Origin: JTS-RE37 sp963756115
Lineage (GTDB): Bacteria > Bacteroidota > Bacteroidia > Flavobacteriales > Flavobacteriaceae
Reading direction: 5' to 3'
Length of the DNA: 64,000 bases
Assembly: GCA_963756115.1 (NCBI GenBank)
Contig: CAVWMN010000009.1
Coordinates: forward strand, 186,001-250,000
The notes beneath the pieces were generated by a model, which saw nothing but the letters and a program-made list of their open reading frames with translations, did no database searches and had not been told where the DNA came from. The number at the start of each line of letters is the position of its first letter. Positions within the stretch are counted from its first letter, which is position 1. This document shows, in pieces, positions 25,632 through 35,111 of the stretch. A program made the translations under genes and the position numbers.

Positions 25632-26081
25632 ATGGCACTAAATTTTAACCTCTACGCAAAAGAAGGGAATACTTTCCTTAAAGAGTATACCAAAGAAATG
25701 GATCTGGGAAATGACCGCGAAAAGGCCGGACGTATCTTTACTTCCATCATGCATGCCTTGCGCGACATCATACCAGTCGAGGAATCACTACAGCTAATCG
25801 CGCAGTTTCCGATGTTCCTTAAAGCAGCCTATGTAAATGGATGGGCTATCAGAAAAGATAAACCGAAAATAAAACATATGGAGGAATTCCTGGCACTTGT
25901 CAGGAAACATGACGGACCCACAGCGAAGCACGATTTCAAAAATGACGAAATGGCTGAACGGTATGTGGACACCACCTTTATCTACCTCAGGAAATATATA
26001 TCCCTCGGCGAGATGCAGGATATTCGCGACGGCCTTCCCAAAGACCTAAAGAGCATGATCTACACCAACCTTATGTTCTGA
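25632..26081 (+). CDS. DUF2267 family protein
   Basis: This 149-residue all-helical cytoplasmic protein contains the features of DUF2267: an N-terminal F-L-x-x-Y-x-x-E segment, a central hydrophobic core and the late LSLGEMQDIRDGLPKDLK motif (here with S-L-G). DUF2267 proteins occur beside stress proteins and P-type ATPases in many bacteria; the molecular role is not known. It has its own operator-linked promoter and a 27-nt leader. Family call by motif, moderate. Confidence 0.75.
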   Translation: MALNFNLYAKEGNTFLKEYTKEMDLGNDREKAGRIFTSIMHALRDIIPVEESLQLIAQFPMFLKAAYVNGWAIRKDKPKIKHMEEFLALVRKHDGPTAKHDFKNDEMAERYVDTTFIYLRKYISLGEMQDIRDGLPKDLKSMIYTNLMF

Positions 26082-26127
26082 TAAAAGTGGAACCGGGAAT
26101 GCCCAATCACAATTTTATGCAAAGGGC

Positions 26128-26170
26128 TGACATACGTCATTTTAAGGCAAGATCCGCCCGCTTACTTTAG
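26128..26170 (+). promoter_or_regulatory. Crp/Fnr-type operator plus -7-like box for the WG-repeat gene
   Basis: TGACATACGTCA (26128-26139) is centred 33 bp from TACTTTAG (26163-26170), a one-base variant of TAnnTTTG. It would drive the WG-repeat protein and probably the short-chain dehydrogenase. Confidence 0.75.
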
Positions 26171-26190
26171 TATAAATTCTAAATATAATA

Positions 26191-26829
26191 ATGATGAAAC
26201 AAATTTTCATAGTAAGTGTATTGCTGATGCTTCCTGCGCTTTTATTTGCCCAAACCCTTGGTAATATAGATGAGATCGCACCTTTTAGTGAGGGGCTGGC
26301 GGCCATACGCAAGGGGAACCAATGGGGATTTATGGACAAACAGGGCGAGCTGGTGATTGATTTCAGAGGCGACCTCCATTGGAATCCGGACGCTGATACG
26401 GGCAAATCGGATGTTACCGGTACCCGCTATCCGATGTTCAGGGATGGACGCTGTTTGATTACAGAAAAAGTGGAAGACGGTATCCCGGTCTATGGGTTTA
26501 TCGATACCAAGGGGAATGTGGTTATAGAACCAAGGTATCTCAATGTATACCCTTTTAATGACGGCCTTACCACAGGGGTCCTTTTTGACAAGAAACTTAA
26601 GGGGGAAAATGAATTCAAGTTAAAGATTTATGAATTCAGGTTCTTTGATGTGTTGGTTGATACTTCCGGGGAGATCGATGAATACTTTGAAAAAAGGGAG
26701 GCCATCCAAATGACGAGCAGGCGGTATCAACTTCCCGAAATAGGGGCCAAAATTGTAGGGGATAACCTGGTTGCTGTTCACCTTGATGGCCAGGGTTGGG
26801 AAATACGAAAGATAACGACATCTGAATAG
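26191..26829 (+). CDS. Exported WG-repeat protein
   Basis: A 212-residue protein with a Sec signal peptide (MMKQIFIVSVLLMLPALLFAQ) and WG-type beta repeats: F-S-E-G-L-A-A-I-R-K-G-N-Q-W-G-F-M-D and Y-G-F-I-D-T-K-G. WG repeats (KWG leptospira family) make extended beta structures of unknown binding partner in Bacteroidota. It lies 5 bp ahead of the short-chain dehydrogenase, in one operon. Location periplasmic or surface; function unknown. Confidence 0.82.
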   Translation: MMKQIFIVSVLLMLPALLFAQTLGNIDEIAPFSEGLAAIRKGNQWGFMDKQGELVIDFRGDLHWNPDADTGKSDVTGTRYPMFRDGRCLITEKVEDGIPVYGFIDTKGNVVIEPRYLNVYPFNDGLTTGVLFDKKLKGENEFKLKIYEFRFFDVLVDTSGEIDEYFEKREAIQMTSRRYQLPEIGAKIVGDNLVAVHLDGQGWEIRKITTSE

Positions 26830-26834
26830 GACAT

Positions 26835-27596
26835 ATGGAACGGTTAAGGGATAAAGTAGCGATCATTACAGGCGGAGCCGGGGGGATTGGAATGGCCACC
26901 GCAAAATTGTTTTTGGAAGAAGGTGCCAACGTAGTGGTTGTGGACATTATGAAAGAGAGGTTGGAGGAAGCCGGATATGATCCGGGCGGGGGAAAGATCA
27001 CGTATTGCAAAGCAGATGTGTCCAAAGCAGGGGATACAGAAAAGTTTGTAAACCATGCTTTGAAGCAGTTCGGCAGGATAGATATTTTTTTCGCCAATGC
27101 GGGTATTGAAGGTACGACAAAACCGATTGCGGAATATCCGGATGATATTTTTGACCGGGTGATTTCCGTAAATTTAAAGGGCGTCTGGTTGGGATGCAAG
27201 CATGTTATTCCTCACATGGCAGATGGGGGCAGCGTGATAATTACCTCGTCAGTTGCCGGCTTAAAGGGATTCGCCGGATTGGGGGCATATGTGGCAAGCA
27301 AACATGCAGCCATCGGGCTGATGCGGGTTGCAGCCCTGGAAAATGCAGGCAGGAACATCCGGGTGAATACGATCCATCCCGGGCCGGTGAACAATGAAAT
27401 GATGCGGCGTATCGAAAAGGATATGTCGCCCGATCACCCCAAAAAAGTGACAGAAGGCTTTGAAGCTGCGGTACCTTTCGGACGCTATGCAGAATCCGGG
27501 GAGATCGCGGAGATGGCCTTGTTCCTGGCTTCTGATGACAGCAGGTTCATAACCGGGTGTACCCATGTGGTGGACGGCGGGATGCTGGCTTCCTGA
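26835..27596 (+). CDS. Short-chain dehydrogenase/reductase
   Basis: The 253-residue oxidoreductase has the Rossmann motif G-G-A-G-G-I-G (residues 13-19), the N-A-G motif (NAGIEG) and the catalytic Ser-Tyr-Lys set (SSVAG, Y-V-A-S-K at about 151-155). The C-terminus ends with the GGMLAS motif typical of classical SDR enzymes. It uses NAD(P)H on an unknown alcohol or ketone. It is convergent with DUF302 (43-bp gap). Cofactor preference: an Asp after the second strand (VVVD) suggests NAD(H). Confidence 0.88.
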   Translation: MERLRDKVAIITGGAGGIGMATAKLFLEEGANVVVVDIMKERLEEAGYDPGGGKITYCKADVSKAGDTEKFVNHALKQFGRIDIFFANAGIEGTTKPIAEYPDDIFDRVISVNLKGVWLGCKHVIPHMADGGSVIITSSVAGLKGFAGLGAYVASKHAAIGLMRVAALENAGRNIRVNTIHPGPVNNEMMRRIEKDMSPDHPKKVTEGFEAAVPFGRYAESGEIAEMALFLASDDSRFITGCTHVVDGGMLAS

Positions 27597-27639
27597 ACTG
27601 CCTTTGGGATTTCCTGTACGAATTGTTGAAAAGCTTCTT

Positions 27640-28038
27640 TCAATTCGTGCCAAGGTGTTGAATTACTTTTTTAAGCTTGTCCCGGACGGTCTGTGCAACT
27701 GTGACCAGTTTTTCGTTCTCGACTGCCTGCATGGAGGCAGCGGGGTCTACAGCTGAGATTTCTATTATCCCGGATTCTTTTTCCTGTACGATTACATTGC
27801 AGGGCAGCATGGTGCCAATCTTATCTTCGGCCTGAAGGGCCTCATAGGCCAATGGCGGATTGCAGGCACCCAGGATCTTGTACCGGGGAAAGTCTACATC
27901 CAGTTTTTGCTTCAGCGTGGCTTTCAGGTCAATTTCGGTCAATACACCAAATCCTTCCTGTTTAAGGGCTTCCGTGGTTCGTTGCACGGCTTCTTCAAAA
28001 GTTCCGTCCTTCAATTGGGTTGAAAAGTAATATTCCAT
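27640..28038 (-). CDS. DUF302 protein
   Basis: A 132-residue protein of the DUF302 fold, with the features Y-F-S-T-x-L ... T-E-I-D-L-K-A-T, P-R-Y-K-I-L-G-A-C-N-P and L-P-C-N-V-I-V. It lacks a signal peptide here, so it is cytoplasmic. DUF302 proteins accompany heme, sulfur and low-oxygen genes in many bacteria; the function is unknown. It is downstream of pfkB (57-bp gap), in the same orientation and likely the same transcript. Confidence 0.85.
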   Translation of the reverse strand: MEYYFSTQLKDGTFEEAVQRTTEALKQEGFGVLTEIDLKATLKQKLDVDFPRYKILGACNPPLAYEALQAEDKIGTMLPCNVIVQEKESGIIEISAVDPAASMQAVENEKLVTVAQTVRDKLKKVIQHLGTN

Positions 28039-28095
28039 TTTTATCGATTTATATTCTAAATTTTTTTGGATACTTTATAAAATTACGTAAATATA

Positions 28096-29073
28096 TCAGC
28101 CGTTGATCCTGATTTTTGCGGAGTGCGTTGCATGTGCGGTAATCCAGCTATTCAGGTGTTCGGCATCTTCTTTTTTGCAAAGCTGTGTCCCGGGGGTCAT
28201 GGTGGCGGCGGTACCGCAGGCAACGCCGAAATATGCCATTTCCGACAGCGATTTGCCTTGGGCAAGGGCGTAAACCATCCCGGCTACCATACTGTCACCT
28301 GCCCCGATGGTGCTTTTTTGAAAGACCACCGGTGCCCGTATGTATTCTGATTGATCCGGGGAAACCAGCAGAGCGCCCTGTGCACCCAGGGACACGACCA
28401 TGATCTCACAGGGATTATGATCCAGGAAATTGCGTGCCAATGTTTCCAGTTCGGAGTACCCTATAGATCCAGCCCCGCAGAGACTGCTCAATTCCCCAAG
28501 ATTGGGTTTGAGCAAAAAAACGCCTTCTGCCAGCCCTTTGGACAAGGCTTCCCCGGAGGTATCCAGGATAAACTTTACCTGTTTGCTCCTGGCTATCCGG
28601 GCCACCCTCGCAAAGAAATCTACAGGCATCCCGGGCGAGAGGCTTCCGCTGGCCACCAGAAAATCCCCATCGAGTAATATTGCCTCTAAATGGGCCAGGG
28701 TGTTTTTCCATTCATCTTCCAAAACCTGGGGTCCGGGCATCCCAAAACGGAATTGCTCATTGGTGGTCATATCTGTAACGGCCAGGTTTTCCCGGGTCCA
28801 GCCCTGTATCGGGATTATCTGCTGCAGGATGTTGGCCGCCGACAGCATTTCCTTTAGATGGATCCCGGTTGGGCCTCCCGCCAAATAGGTGCACAATGAG
28901 GTGCCCCCCAGTTCCCCGATCACCCGTGATACGTTAATTCCACCTCCACCCGGCTCAAAGTCAGGGGCGGCGCACCTGAGTTTGCTGTAGGGTTTTATAC
29001 CGATCACCGTAGTACTTTTGTCGATGGCCGGATTTACGGTCAGCGTAATTATTTTTTTTATGGGATTATCCAT
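28096..29073 (-). CDS. pfkB: 6-phosphofructokinase of the PfkB (Pfk-2) type
   Basis: I set the start at 29073 (MDNPIKKIITLTVNPAID); the longer frame begins upstream of the predicted promoter at 29091-29098. The 325-residue sugar kinase shows E-P-G-G-G-G-I-N-V, F-R-F-G-M-P-G, K-P-N-L-G-E-L-S and the catalytic G-A-G-D-S-M-V motif, and closely resembles E. coli PfkB along its length. It phosphorylates fructose 6-phosphate and commits sugar to glycolysis. Its control by the stress operator would raise glycolytic flux when respiration falls (inference). Confidence 0.9.
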   Translation of the reverse strand: MDNPIKKIITLTVNPAIDKSTTVIGIKPYSKLRCAAPDFEPGGGGINVSRVIGELGGTSLCTYLAGGPTGIHLKEMLSAANILQQIIPIQGWTRENLAVTDMTTNEQFRFGMPGPQVLEDEWKNTLAHLEAILLDGDFLVASGSLSPGMPVDFFARVARIARSKQVKFILDTSGEALSKGLAEGVFLLKPNLGELSSLCGAGSIGYSELETLARNFLDHNPCEIMVVSLGAQGALLVSPDQSEYIRAPVVFQKSTIGAGDSMVAGMVYALAQGKSLSEMAYFGVACGTAATMTPGTQLCKKEDAEHLNSWITAHATHSAKIRING

Positions 29074-29090
29074 TTTTCTTATGGTTTGTT

Positions 29091-29164
29091 CAAATATATC
29101 CCGAAGCCGGAAGGGCACATATGATAAATATCATTGCCATAACTGTGATCCTGGAATAATTTGG
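29091..29164. promoter_or_regulatory. Divergent Crp/Fnr-type operator for pfkB and the site-2 protease operon
   Basis: TGATAAATATCA (29122-29133) has TATATTTG on the minus strand at 29091-29098 exactly 33 bp away and TAATTTGG on the plus strand at 29157-29164 at the same distance (last base variant). It thus serves both directions. Confidence 0.82.
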
Positions 29165-29179
29165 ATCAAAATTTGAGGG

Positions 29180-30268
29180 ATGAAAGGCTTTTTGAAATTG
29201 GGTAAGGTGAAGGGCATCCAACTGGCAATACATTGGACATTCCCCTTGTTGTTGCTTTGGGTGGGTGTTATTGAATTTCAAAACCGGGGAACCCTGGAAG
29301 GGGTTTTCCTGGCTGAGGGCCTGGTAGTGGTCCTGATGGTCTGTGTTGTGCTGCATGAACTCGGCCATGCATTGATGGCAAAAAGGTTTCATATCCAAAC
29401 GACAAGTATCGTAATCCTTCCCATAGGCGGGGTTGCTACGTTGGACAAAATGCCTGACAAACCAGGACAGGAACTTCTGGTAGCCCTGGCCGGGCCGGCA
29501 GTAAATGTGGTCATTGCCGTTCTGATATTCCTGGTTGTACCCATTCGATCCTATTTTAGTTTTGATACCATCATCCTGGAGGAACAGCTGTACAGGCCAA
29601 CCTTCCAGAATTTCCTGTTCTATCTTTTTATGGCCAACGTGATGTTGGTAACCTTCAACCTGATCCCAGCATTCCCAATGGATGGCGGCAGGGTTCTCAG
29701 GGCGCTCCTGTCATTTAAACTCGGCCGGGTAAAAGCTACCCAAATAGCTGCAGGTATCGGTCAGGGCCTGGCCATACTTTTTTTCATAATAGGGCTGTTC
29801 TTTAATCCTTTTCTGATCCTAATAGCATTGTTCATTTTTTTCGGAGCCTATGGCGAGAACCAGATGGTAAGGCAAAATTCCATCCTGGAAGGCCATACCA
29901 TAGCGGAGGCTATTGTAACTAAGATCACGAGACTGAATCCGGATAACAGCATCCAGGAGGTAATTGAGATCGTACTGGCAGGCACTGAAAGAGATTTTGT
30001 GGTGCTTTCCGGCAGCAGGATAGTGGGCATAGTGACACAAAAGGATATAATAAAACATGCAGCTAAGCCCGAGCTTCGGGTGGGAGCGATAATGGAAAGA
30101 TCCTTTAAAACGTTTGATAGCTCCACAGCATTGACGAACGTCCTGGGATGGATAGCAAAGGGAAAGTCGAACTTTTTCCCGGTTACCAGGCAGGATAAGT
30201 TCATTGGAGTTATTGACAGGGTTAATATTAGCGAGTTCATTTTATTAAAAACAGTAACTTCGAAGTAA
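29180..30268 (+). CDS. Site-2 protease family (M50) membrane protease with CBS domains
   Basis: The 362-residue protein has the zinc motif H-E-L-G-H (about residue 60) and the distal N-L-I-P-A-F-P-M-D-G-G-R ligand region, set among six membrane helices. A CBS-type domain follows from about residue 240 (I-A-E-A-I-V ... V-G-I-V-T-Q-K-D). Such proteases cleave membrane proteins, often anti-sigma factors, and the CBS part senses adenine nucleotides. It lies 11 bp ahead of upp. Confidence 0.9.
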   Translation: MKGFLKLGKVKGIQLAIHWTFPLLLLWVGVIEFQNRGTLEGVFLAEGLVVVLMVCVVLHELGHALMAKRFHIQTTSIVILPIGGVATLDKMPDKPGQELLVALAGPAVNVVIAVLIFLVVPIRSYFSFDTIILEEQLYRPTFQNFLFYLFMANVMLVTFNLIPAFPMDGGRVLRALLSFKLGRVKATQIAAGIGQGLAILFFIIGLFFNPFLILIALFIFFGAYGENQMVRQNSILEGHTIAEAIVTKITRLNPDNSIQEVIEIVLAGTERDFVVLSGSRIVGIVTQKDIIKHAAKPELRVGAIMERSFKTFDSSTALTNVLGWIAKGKSNFFPVTRQDKFIGVIDRVNISEFILLKTVTSK

Positions 30269-30279
30269 ACTGAAATCCT

Positions 30280-30933
30280 ATGACCGTTCACCATCTTGGC
30301 GAAGGCAATTCGCTTTTAAATCAATTCATTTATGAGATTAGGGATGCTGAAATTCAGAAGGATGCCATGCGGTTCAGACGGAATATTGAGCGGATAGGAG
30401 AGATCCTGAGCTATGAAATGAGCAAGATGCTGATTTATTCGGAACAAACCGTCCAAACCCCGTTTGGTACCACGGTACTATCACTTCCCCGGGATAAAAT
30501 GGTGCTTTGTTCCGTATTGAGGGCCGGATTGCCATTACACCAGGGAATGATCAATTATTTTGATGGAGCTGAGAACGCTTTTGTCTCTGCCTATCGTCAC
30601 CATCCAGATGGTGGGGACGCCTTCGAGGTTATCGTCAAATACTTTGCCGCCCCATCATTGGACGGCAAGACCCTGGTGCTTACAGATCCTATGTTGGCCA
30701 CGGGAAAAACCCTTGAAAATGTATTGGTAGCATTAAAGGAACATGGCACGCCTTTACAGATCCATATCATTTCCGTTATCGGTTCCACGGCGGGTATTGC
30801 GCATGTTACTGAAATATTTCCGGATAACACCCATCTCTGGATCGCCGCTATTGACCAAAAACTGAACAGCAGAGGCTATATCATACCCGGGATCGGGGAT
30901 GCCGGGGACCTGGCATTTGGGGTGAAGCTATAA
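30280..30933 (+). CDS. upp: Uracil phosphoribosyltransferase
   Basis: A 217-residue enzyme that makes UMP from uracil and PRPP. It has S-V-L-R-A-G-L-P-L, the PRPP-binding loop V-L-T-D-P-M-L-A-T-G-K-T and G-Y-I-I-P-G-I-G-D-A-G-D near the end, all hallmarks of Upp. Start ATG at 30280. Its last 53 bp overlap the end of the P-type ATPase gene on the other strand, an unusually long convergent overlap. Confidence 0.93.
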   Translation: MTVHHLGEGNSLLNQFIYEIRDAEIQKDAMRFRRNIERIGEILSYEMSKMLIYSEQTVQTPFGTTVLSLPRDKMVLCSVLRAGLPLHQGMINYFDGAENAFVSAYRHHPDGGDAFEVIVKYFAAPSLDGKTLVLTDPMLATGKTLENVLVALKEHGTPLQIHIISVIGSTAGIAHVTEIFPDNTHLWIAAIDQKLNSRGYIIPGIGDAGDLAFGVKL

Positions 30934-33450
30934 GCAGGTTTTGGTCACCCGCAGCTCTTTTCATTCGTTTGATCCATTTTAATATTTCAAGCCATACCAC
31001 AGAAATACATCCTGCAAGCCCACACAGTGCCAATTGGAAAAGATTCAATGTTTCAAACTTGAAGAATGAGTTAAATGCGGGTACATAGAGCAATAAGGCG
31101 GCCATTAACCCCGTGATGCCAATAATCAACGGAACCAGATTATTTTTATATTTCAGGGTTGTGAACATCGAATATATAAAAGAACGGTTGACCAGCGTAA
31201 GGAAGATATTGGCAAAGATCAGTACCATAAAGACCATAGTGCGTGTTATGGATTCGTTTAAACCCTGTTGCACGGCATATTGATAGACACCCAGAGCCAT
31301 GAGGGCAATAGCCAGTCCCTGGACGATACTTGTGGCCAATTCCTTAAACCTGAAAAATTTTGTGGTAAAGGGCCTGGGTTTTTCATTCATCGTATTTTTT
31401 TCCATAGGTTCGTTTTCGTATATAATCGAACAGGTAGGCCCCATGATCAGTTCCAATACGATGATATGGGGTGGTGAAAACAGGGTGGGATACTTCCACC
31501 CCAGGGCTAAGGGAATAAATACACATAGTATGATGGGGATATGGATGGAAATAATATACTGAATCGCTTTTTTGAGATTGGCATAAATCTTCCGGCCCAT
31601 GGCAATGGCATCCACCATACTGGAGAGGTCATCATCAACCAGGATCAGGGATGCAGCCTGCTTGGCGATCTCTGTTCCCTTTTTTCCCATGGCTATACCA
31701 AAATGGGCAGCTTTTAATGCGGGTCCGTCATTGACCCCGTCACCTATCATGGCCACTACCTCGTTGTTTGCTTTTAATGCGTTGATGATCCGCAGTTTGG
31801 CTTCAGGGAACATGCGGCTAAACACCTGGGTATCCTTTACTTTCTCCTGTAATTCCTCATCCCCCAACTCCATCAGTTCATCTCCGGACATACACTTTTC
31901 GGAACCTATAAATTCAATTTCCTTCGCGATGGCTGTTGCGGTAGCGGCATTATCGCCGGTCACCAGTTTTACTTTTATTCCGGCCTTGTCAAATTCCCGG
32001 AGAACCGCAGGTATATTTTCCTTGGGTGGATCATAAAAGGCAACAATTCCGATAAATTCAAAGGGGATATCCTGTTGTATTTTAGGGAAGGCTGTTCCTT
32101 CCCACCGGCCCCTGCCTACGCCCAGCAACCGAAAGCCTTCCCGGCCAAGGGATTTAATGGTATCCCGTATGAGGTTTTGTGCATCGGCCGACAATTCCGC
32201 CAGCTCAAAAAAGGCCTCCGGGGCTCCTTTGGCAGCGATGATCCGATTGCCGGAACTGTTTTCAAAGATGTGTGTCATCATGGGAGGTTTTCCTCCTAAG
32301 GGGTATTCATGGATCATATGGTAATCCGGCCGAAGGTCTTTGTCGGCAAAGGAACCATAAGAGGCATGTAAGGCGATCTCCATGGGGTCGAAGGGGATGG
32401 GTTCACTTGCCCACATGGCCAACGTCACCAGTTCAGCCTCAGCTACACCCAAAGGAGTTCCAGGGTCGCTTATTTTCCCCGATTCCAGGGTGAAAAGCCT
32501 GGCCAGGCTCATCTTATTCTGGGTTATGGTCCCGGTTTTATCTGTACATATTACGGTTGCACTTCCCAAAGCTTCTACGGTCTTCATTTCTTTTACTACA
32601 ATGCCCAATTTCATCAGCCGCCAGGATCCCAATGCCATAAAGGTGGTAAAGGCTACCGGTATTTCCTCTGGTAAAATACTCATGGCAAGCGTAAGGGCCT
32701 TCAGCAGGCTGCCCAGGACTTCGCCTGAATTGTAGTAATTGATACCCCATACCAACAGAAATGCCGCACCACCCCACACTGACATGTTTTTTACAAAGTT
32801 GTTGATCTGCGATTCCAGGGGGGTTTTGGTATCCTGAACAGCCTCTATGCTCTTTCCGATCTGCCCCAGCCGGGTACTATTGCCAATGGCGGTAACCGTG
32901 CCACTGCCAGCCCGCTCACCACCGAAGTACCGGTAAAAATTCCGTTATCCGGAGACTCCGCATCTTTAAATACGGAAAGTGATTCTCCCGTAAGGAGGGA
33001 TTCATTGACGGAAAAATCATTGGAATGCACAATAGTGCCATCGGCAGCAATCAGGGTGCCTTCTTCTACCATAAGGAAATCCCCCACCACCACTTCCCTG
33101 CTGGGGATCCTTACAACTTCCCCGTTTCGGATGACGGAACAGTTAGGTTGGGTAAGGCTTTTCAATTTTTCCATTGCCTTTCTGCTCCTGGAATCCTGAT
33201 AGAACGAAATGGAGCCGACCAGTACAATGGCAGATGCCAAGAAAATACCATCCCCGGGATTCCCGCTGATAAAATAGATCGCGGAGGCAACCAGCAATAA
33301 AAGCACCATGGGTTCTGACGCGATCGTTTTTAATGCCCTCAGGAACCCACTTTGGGTGGTAGAGGTTAACGTATTGCTGCCATGGGTCTCCCGTGATTGT
33401 GTTACCTGCTCATCCGAAAGCCCGCTGATCCCAAAATTGGTAACAGACAT
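30881..33450 (-). CDS. Cation-transporting P-type ATPase, interrupted by one frameshift
   Basis: Two frames make one pump of about 856 residues: 32845-33450 (N-terminal actuator with L-L-T-G-E-S) and 30881-32785 (phosphorylation site C-D-K-T-G-T, nucleotide-binding and C-terminal membrane helices). They join near 32910, where the expected G-T-V-T-A-I-G-N-S-T-R sequence is found one base out of frame; the 2570-bp span is one base short of a multiple of three. P-E-E-I-P-V and the domain order suggest the P2A-like (calcium or other divalent) group. A consensus indel is more likely than loss of function. Its 3' end overlaps upp. Confidence 0.83.
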
Positions 33451-33466
33451 AAAAATTCGATTTGTT

Positions 33467-33540
33467 CAAAAATAGCAGCAAAAAAAATATATCAGACTGA
33501 CTTATATCATTTTAACAGGGCCAGGCCGGAGGTACTTTTA
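33467..33540. promoter_or_regulatory. Divergent Crp/Fnr-type operator for the P-type ATPase and hsp20
   Basis: TGACTTATATCA (33498-33509) has TATTTTTG (33467-33474, minus) and TACTTTTA (33533-33540, plus) at exactly 33 bp on either side. This is the cleanest two-way example in the window. Confidence 0.86.
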
Positions 33541-33577
33541 TCTTATAAATCATTGTTTAACCCTTAAATAAAATGTT

Positions 33578-34042
33578 ATGTCACTAGTAAAATTCAAACG
33601 AAGGCCATTTGGAAACCTGATATCTCAGGATTTCTTTGATATGGATGATTTTTTTGATAACCGCCGTTGGGTCAGGGATATGATGCCGGATCGTTTTTGG
33701 AACGGCAAAAGAACAGAGCCCGCCCTGAACATTAAGGAAACAGCTAACCATTTTGAAATCGAACTTGCTGCACCCGGATTTGCCAAAAAGGATTTTGAAG
33801 TTACAATCGAGGATAATTGCCTGAATATTTCAGCTGAAAAATCGACTTCCGACGAACAAAAGGAAGATAATTACACCCGGAAAGAATTCGCTTACCAGGC
33901 ATTTGAGCGCTCTTTGCAGTTACCCGAAAGCGTAAAACAGGAAGCGATTAAAGCGAGCTATAAAGACGGTATCCTGAGTTTTAATCTCGTCAAAAAAGAG
34001 GAGGCAAAAAAAATGCCGCCTAAAAAAGTTCAGATAGCATAG
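33578..34042 (+). CDS. Hsp20/alpha-crystallin small heat-shock protein
   Basis: A 154-residue chaperone with an N-terminal arm (to about residue 45), an alpha-crystallin domain from ETANHFEIELAAPG to L-S-F-N-L-V and the C-terminal A-K-K-M-P-P-K-K tail. It binds unfolding proteins without ATP. It has a 30-40 nt leader from the operator-linked promoter and is a single-gene unit; a hairpin 30 bp after the stop may end its transcript. Confidence 0.93.
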   Translation: MSLVKFKRRPFGNLISQDFFDMDDFFDNRRWVRDMMPDRFWNGKRTEPALNIKETANHFEIELAAPGFAKKDFEVTIEDNCLNISAEKSTSDEQKEDNYTRKEFAYQAFERSLQLPESVKQEAIKASYKDGILSFNLVKKEEAKKMPPKKVQIA

Positions 34043-34072
34043 CTTAACTGCTATTTGCTTTACGGATTGAAA

Positions 34073-34129
34073 TACCCTTCCGGAACGACCTGGCTGCGTC
34101 CATGTGAATAAGGTCTTTTCGGAAGGGTA
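34073..34129. terminator. Hairpin downstream of hsp20
   Basis: TACCCTTCCG (34073-34082) pairs with CGGAAGGGTA (34120-34129); an inner GACC/GGTC pair (34087-34090 with 34112-34115) extends the stem. It lies between convergent hsp20 and patatin genes. No long T-run follows, so it may be a terminator or an RNA-stabilising structure. Confidence 0.5.
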
Positions 34130-34147
34130 CGCTGTTTGCGTTTGTTC

Positions 34148-34189
34148 CGGTTCATGCTGATGGCATCATATGATGCCGGGGCAGAACCG
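34148..34189. repeat. Nested perfect palindrome in the hsp20-patatin gap
   Basis: GGCATCATATGATGCC (34162-34177) is a perfect 16-bp palindrome enclosed by CGGTTC (34148-34153) and GAACCG (34184-34189). Further out, GCTATTTGC (34050-34058) pairs with GCAAATAGC (34235-34243). The whole 200-bp gap can fold into one multi-stem structure. Confidence 0.6.
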
Positions 34190-34245
34190 ACGCTTTACGG
34201 CTGATCGTAAGGGGGGATACAGCTGTACCGGGTTGCAAATAGCAA

Positions 34246-35016
34246 CTATCCTGTTTTCTGGAGGCTGTGATCCCCTTCCCAGGCGGTCTTTACGGCGGTA
34301 TAACCTATTTTAAAGATTCCATCCATATCCTTCAGGGAGAACAGGTTGTATTTGTCGAGGCCTTTCGGTAAAATGATCATATTACAATCTTTGAATTTGG
34401 CCAGTGAATCCCGGGCCATACGAATCTTATAGGCTCGTTCCATAACAGAATAGGAATGCCTCAAATCTTCGATGCTCACCTTCTCAAATGGATTTACATA
34501 AACACCGACGACCTGGTCACAGTGCTGGTGAATAATATCTACCGGAAAATTGTTTAAAATACCCCCATCCGCATAATATCCTTTTTTGATCTTTAGGGGG
34601 GCGAAAAGGCCTGGATATGCAGCGGACGCCAGCATAGGGCGGATGAGCTCTCCCTGATGAAAAACTTCCAGCGTGCCGTCCAGAATGTTGGTCGCGGTAA
34701 TATAGAGGGGTTTTTGTAAGGCTTCAAAAGTATCCGCTGGCAGGTATGCTTTAAATTTCTCGTAGAATTTTATGGTATCCACAAATCCAGGTTTGCTCCT
34801 GGCGTACTTGTCCATGCTGAATATTTCTGTCGTTTTGAAGAAATCCAACATACCTTCCGGGCTGCATCCCCCAGCATACAATGCACCGATCAGGGCACCA
34901 GTGCTTGTGCCTGCAATAGGCGAAGGATTAATTCCGAGTTCTTCCAAAGCTTTTATCGCCCCGATATGAGCAATCCCACGGACGCCGCCGCCCGACAGGG
35001 CCAGACCTGTTTTCAT
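34246..35016 (-). CDS. Patatin-like phospholipase (RssA/YjjU type)
   Basis: The 256-residue hydrolase has the oxyanion motif S-G-G-G-V-R-G (residues 8-14), the nucleophile G-T-S-T-G and the D-G-G dyad Asp in Y-Y-A-D-G-G. It lacks a signal peptide and so should act on membrane lipids from the cytoplasm. Its promoter is predicted at 35042-35049 with an operator at 35073-35084, back to back with the operator of the regulator gene. Confidence 0.92.
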   Translation of the reverse strand: MKTGLALSGGGVRGIAHIGAIKALEELGINPSPIAGTSTGALIGALYAGGCSPEGMLDFFKTTEIFSMDKYARSKPGFVDTIKFYEKFKAYLPADTFEALQKPLYITATNILDGTLEVFHQGELIRPMLASAAYPGLFAPLKIKKGYYADGGILNNFPVDIIHQHCDQVVGVYVNPFEKVSIEDLRHSYSVMERAYKIRMARDSLAKFKDCNMIILPKGLDKYNLFSLKDMDGIFKIGYTAVKTAWEGDHSLQKTG

Positions 35017-35041
35017 ATACTATTGATTTAGATATCGGGAA

Positions 35042-35084
35042 TCAATTTACATAGACAGGGAATTACATGCTATGACGTTGATCA
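35042..35084 (-). promoter_or_regulatory. Crp/Fnr-type operator plus -7-like box for the patatin gene
   Basis: TGACGTTGATCA (35073-35084) is centred 33 bp from TAAATTGA (35042-35049, minus), a weaker -7 match. Confidence 0.65.
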
Positions 35085-35111
35085 TCCTTCGCTATGAAAG
35101 AGTATTCCGTA

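Noticed and set aside
32785..32845. Two separate genes for a split P-type ATPase
   Set aside because: The missing middle of the pump is present in the other frame and the span is one base short of a codon multiple, so one broken gene explains it.
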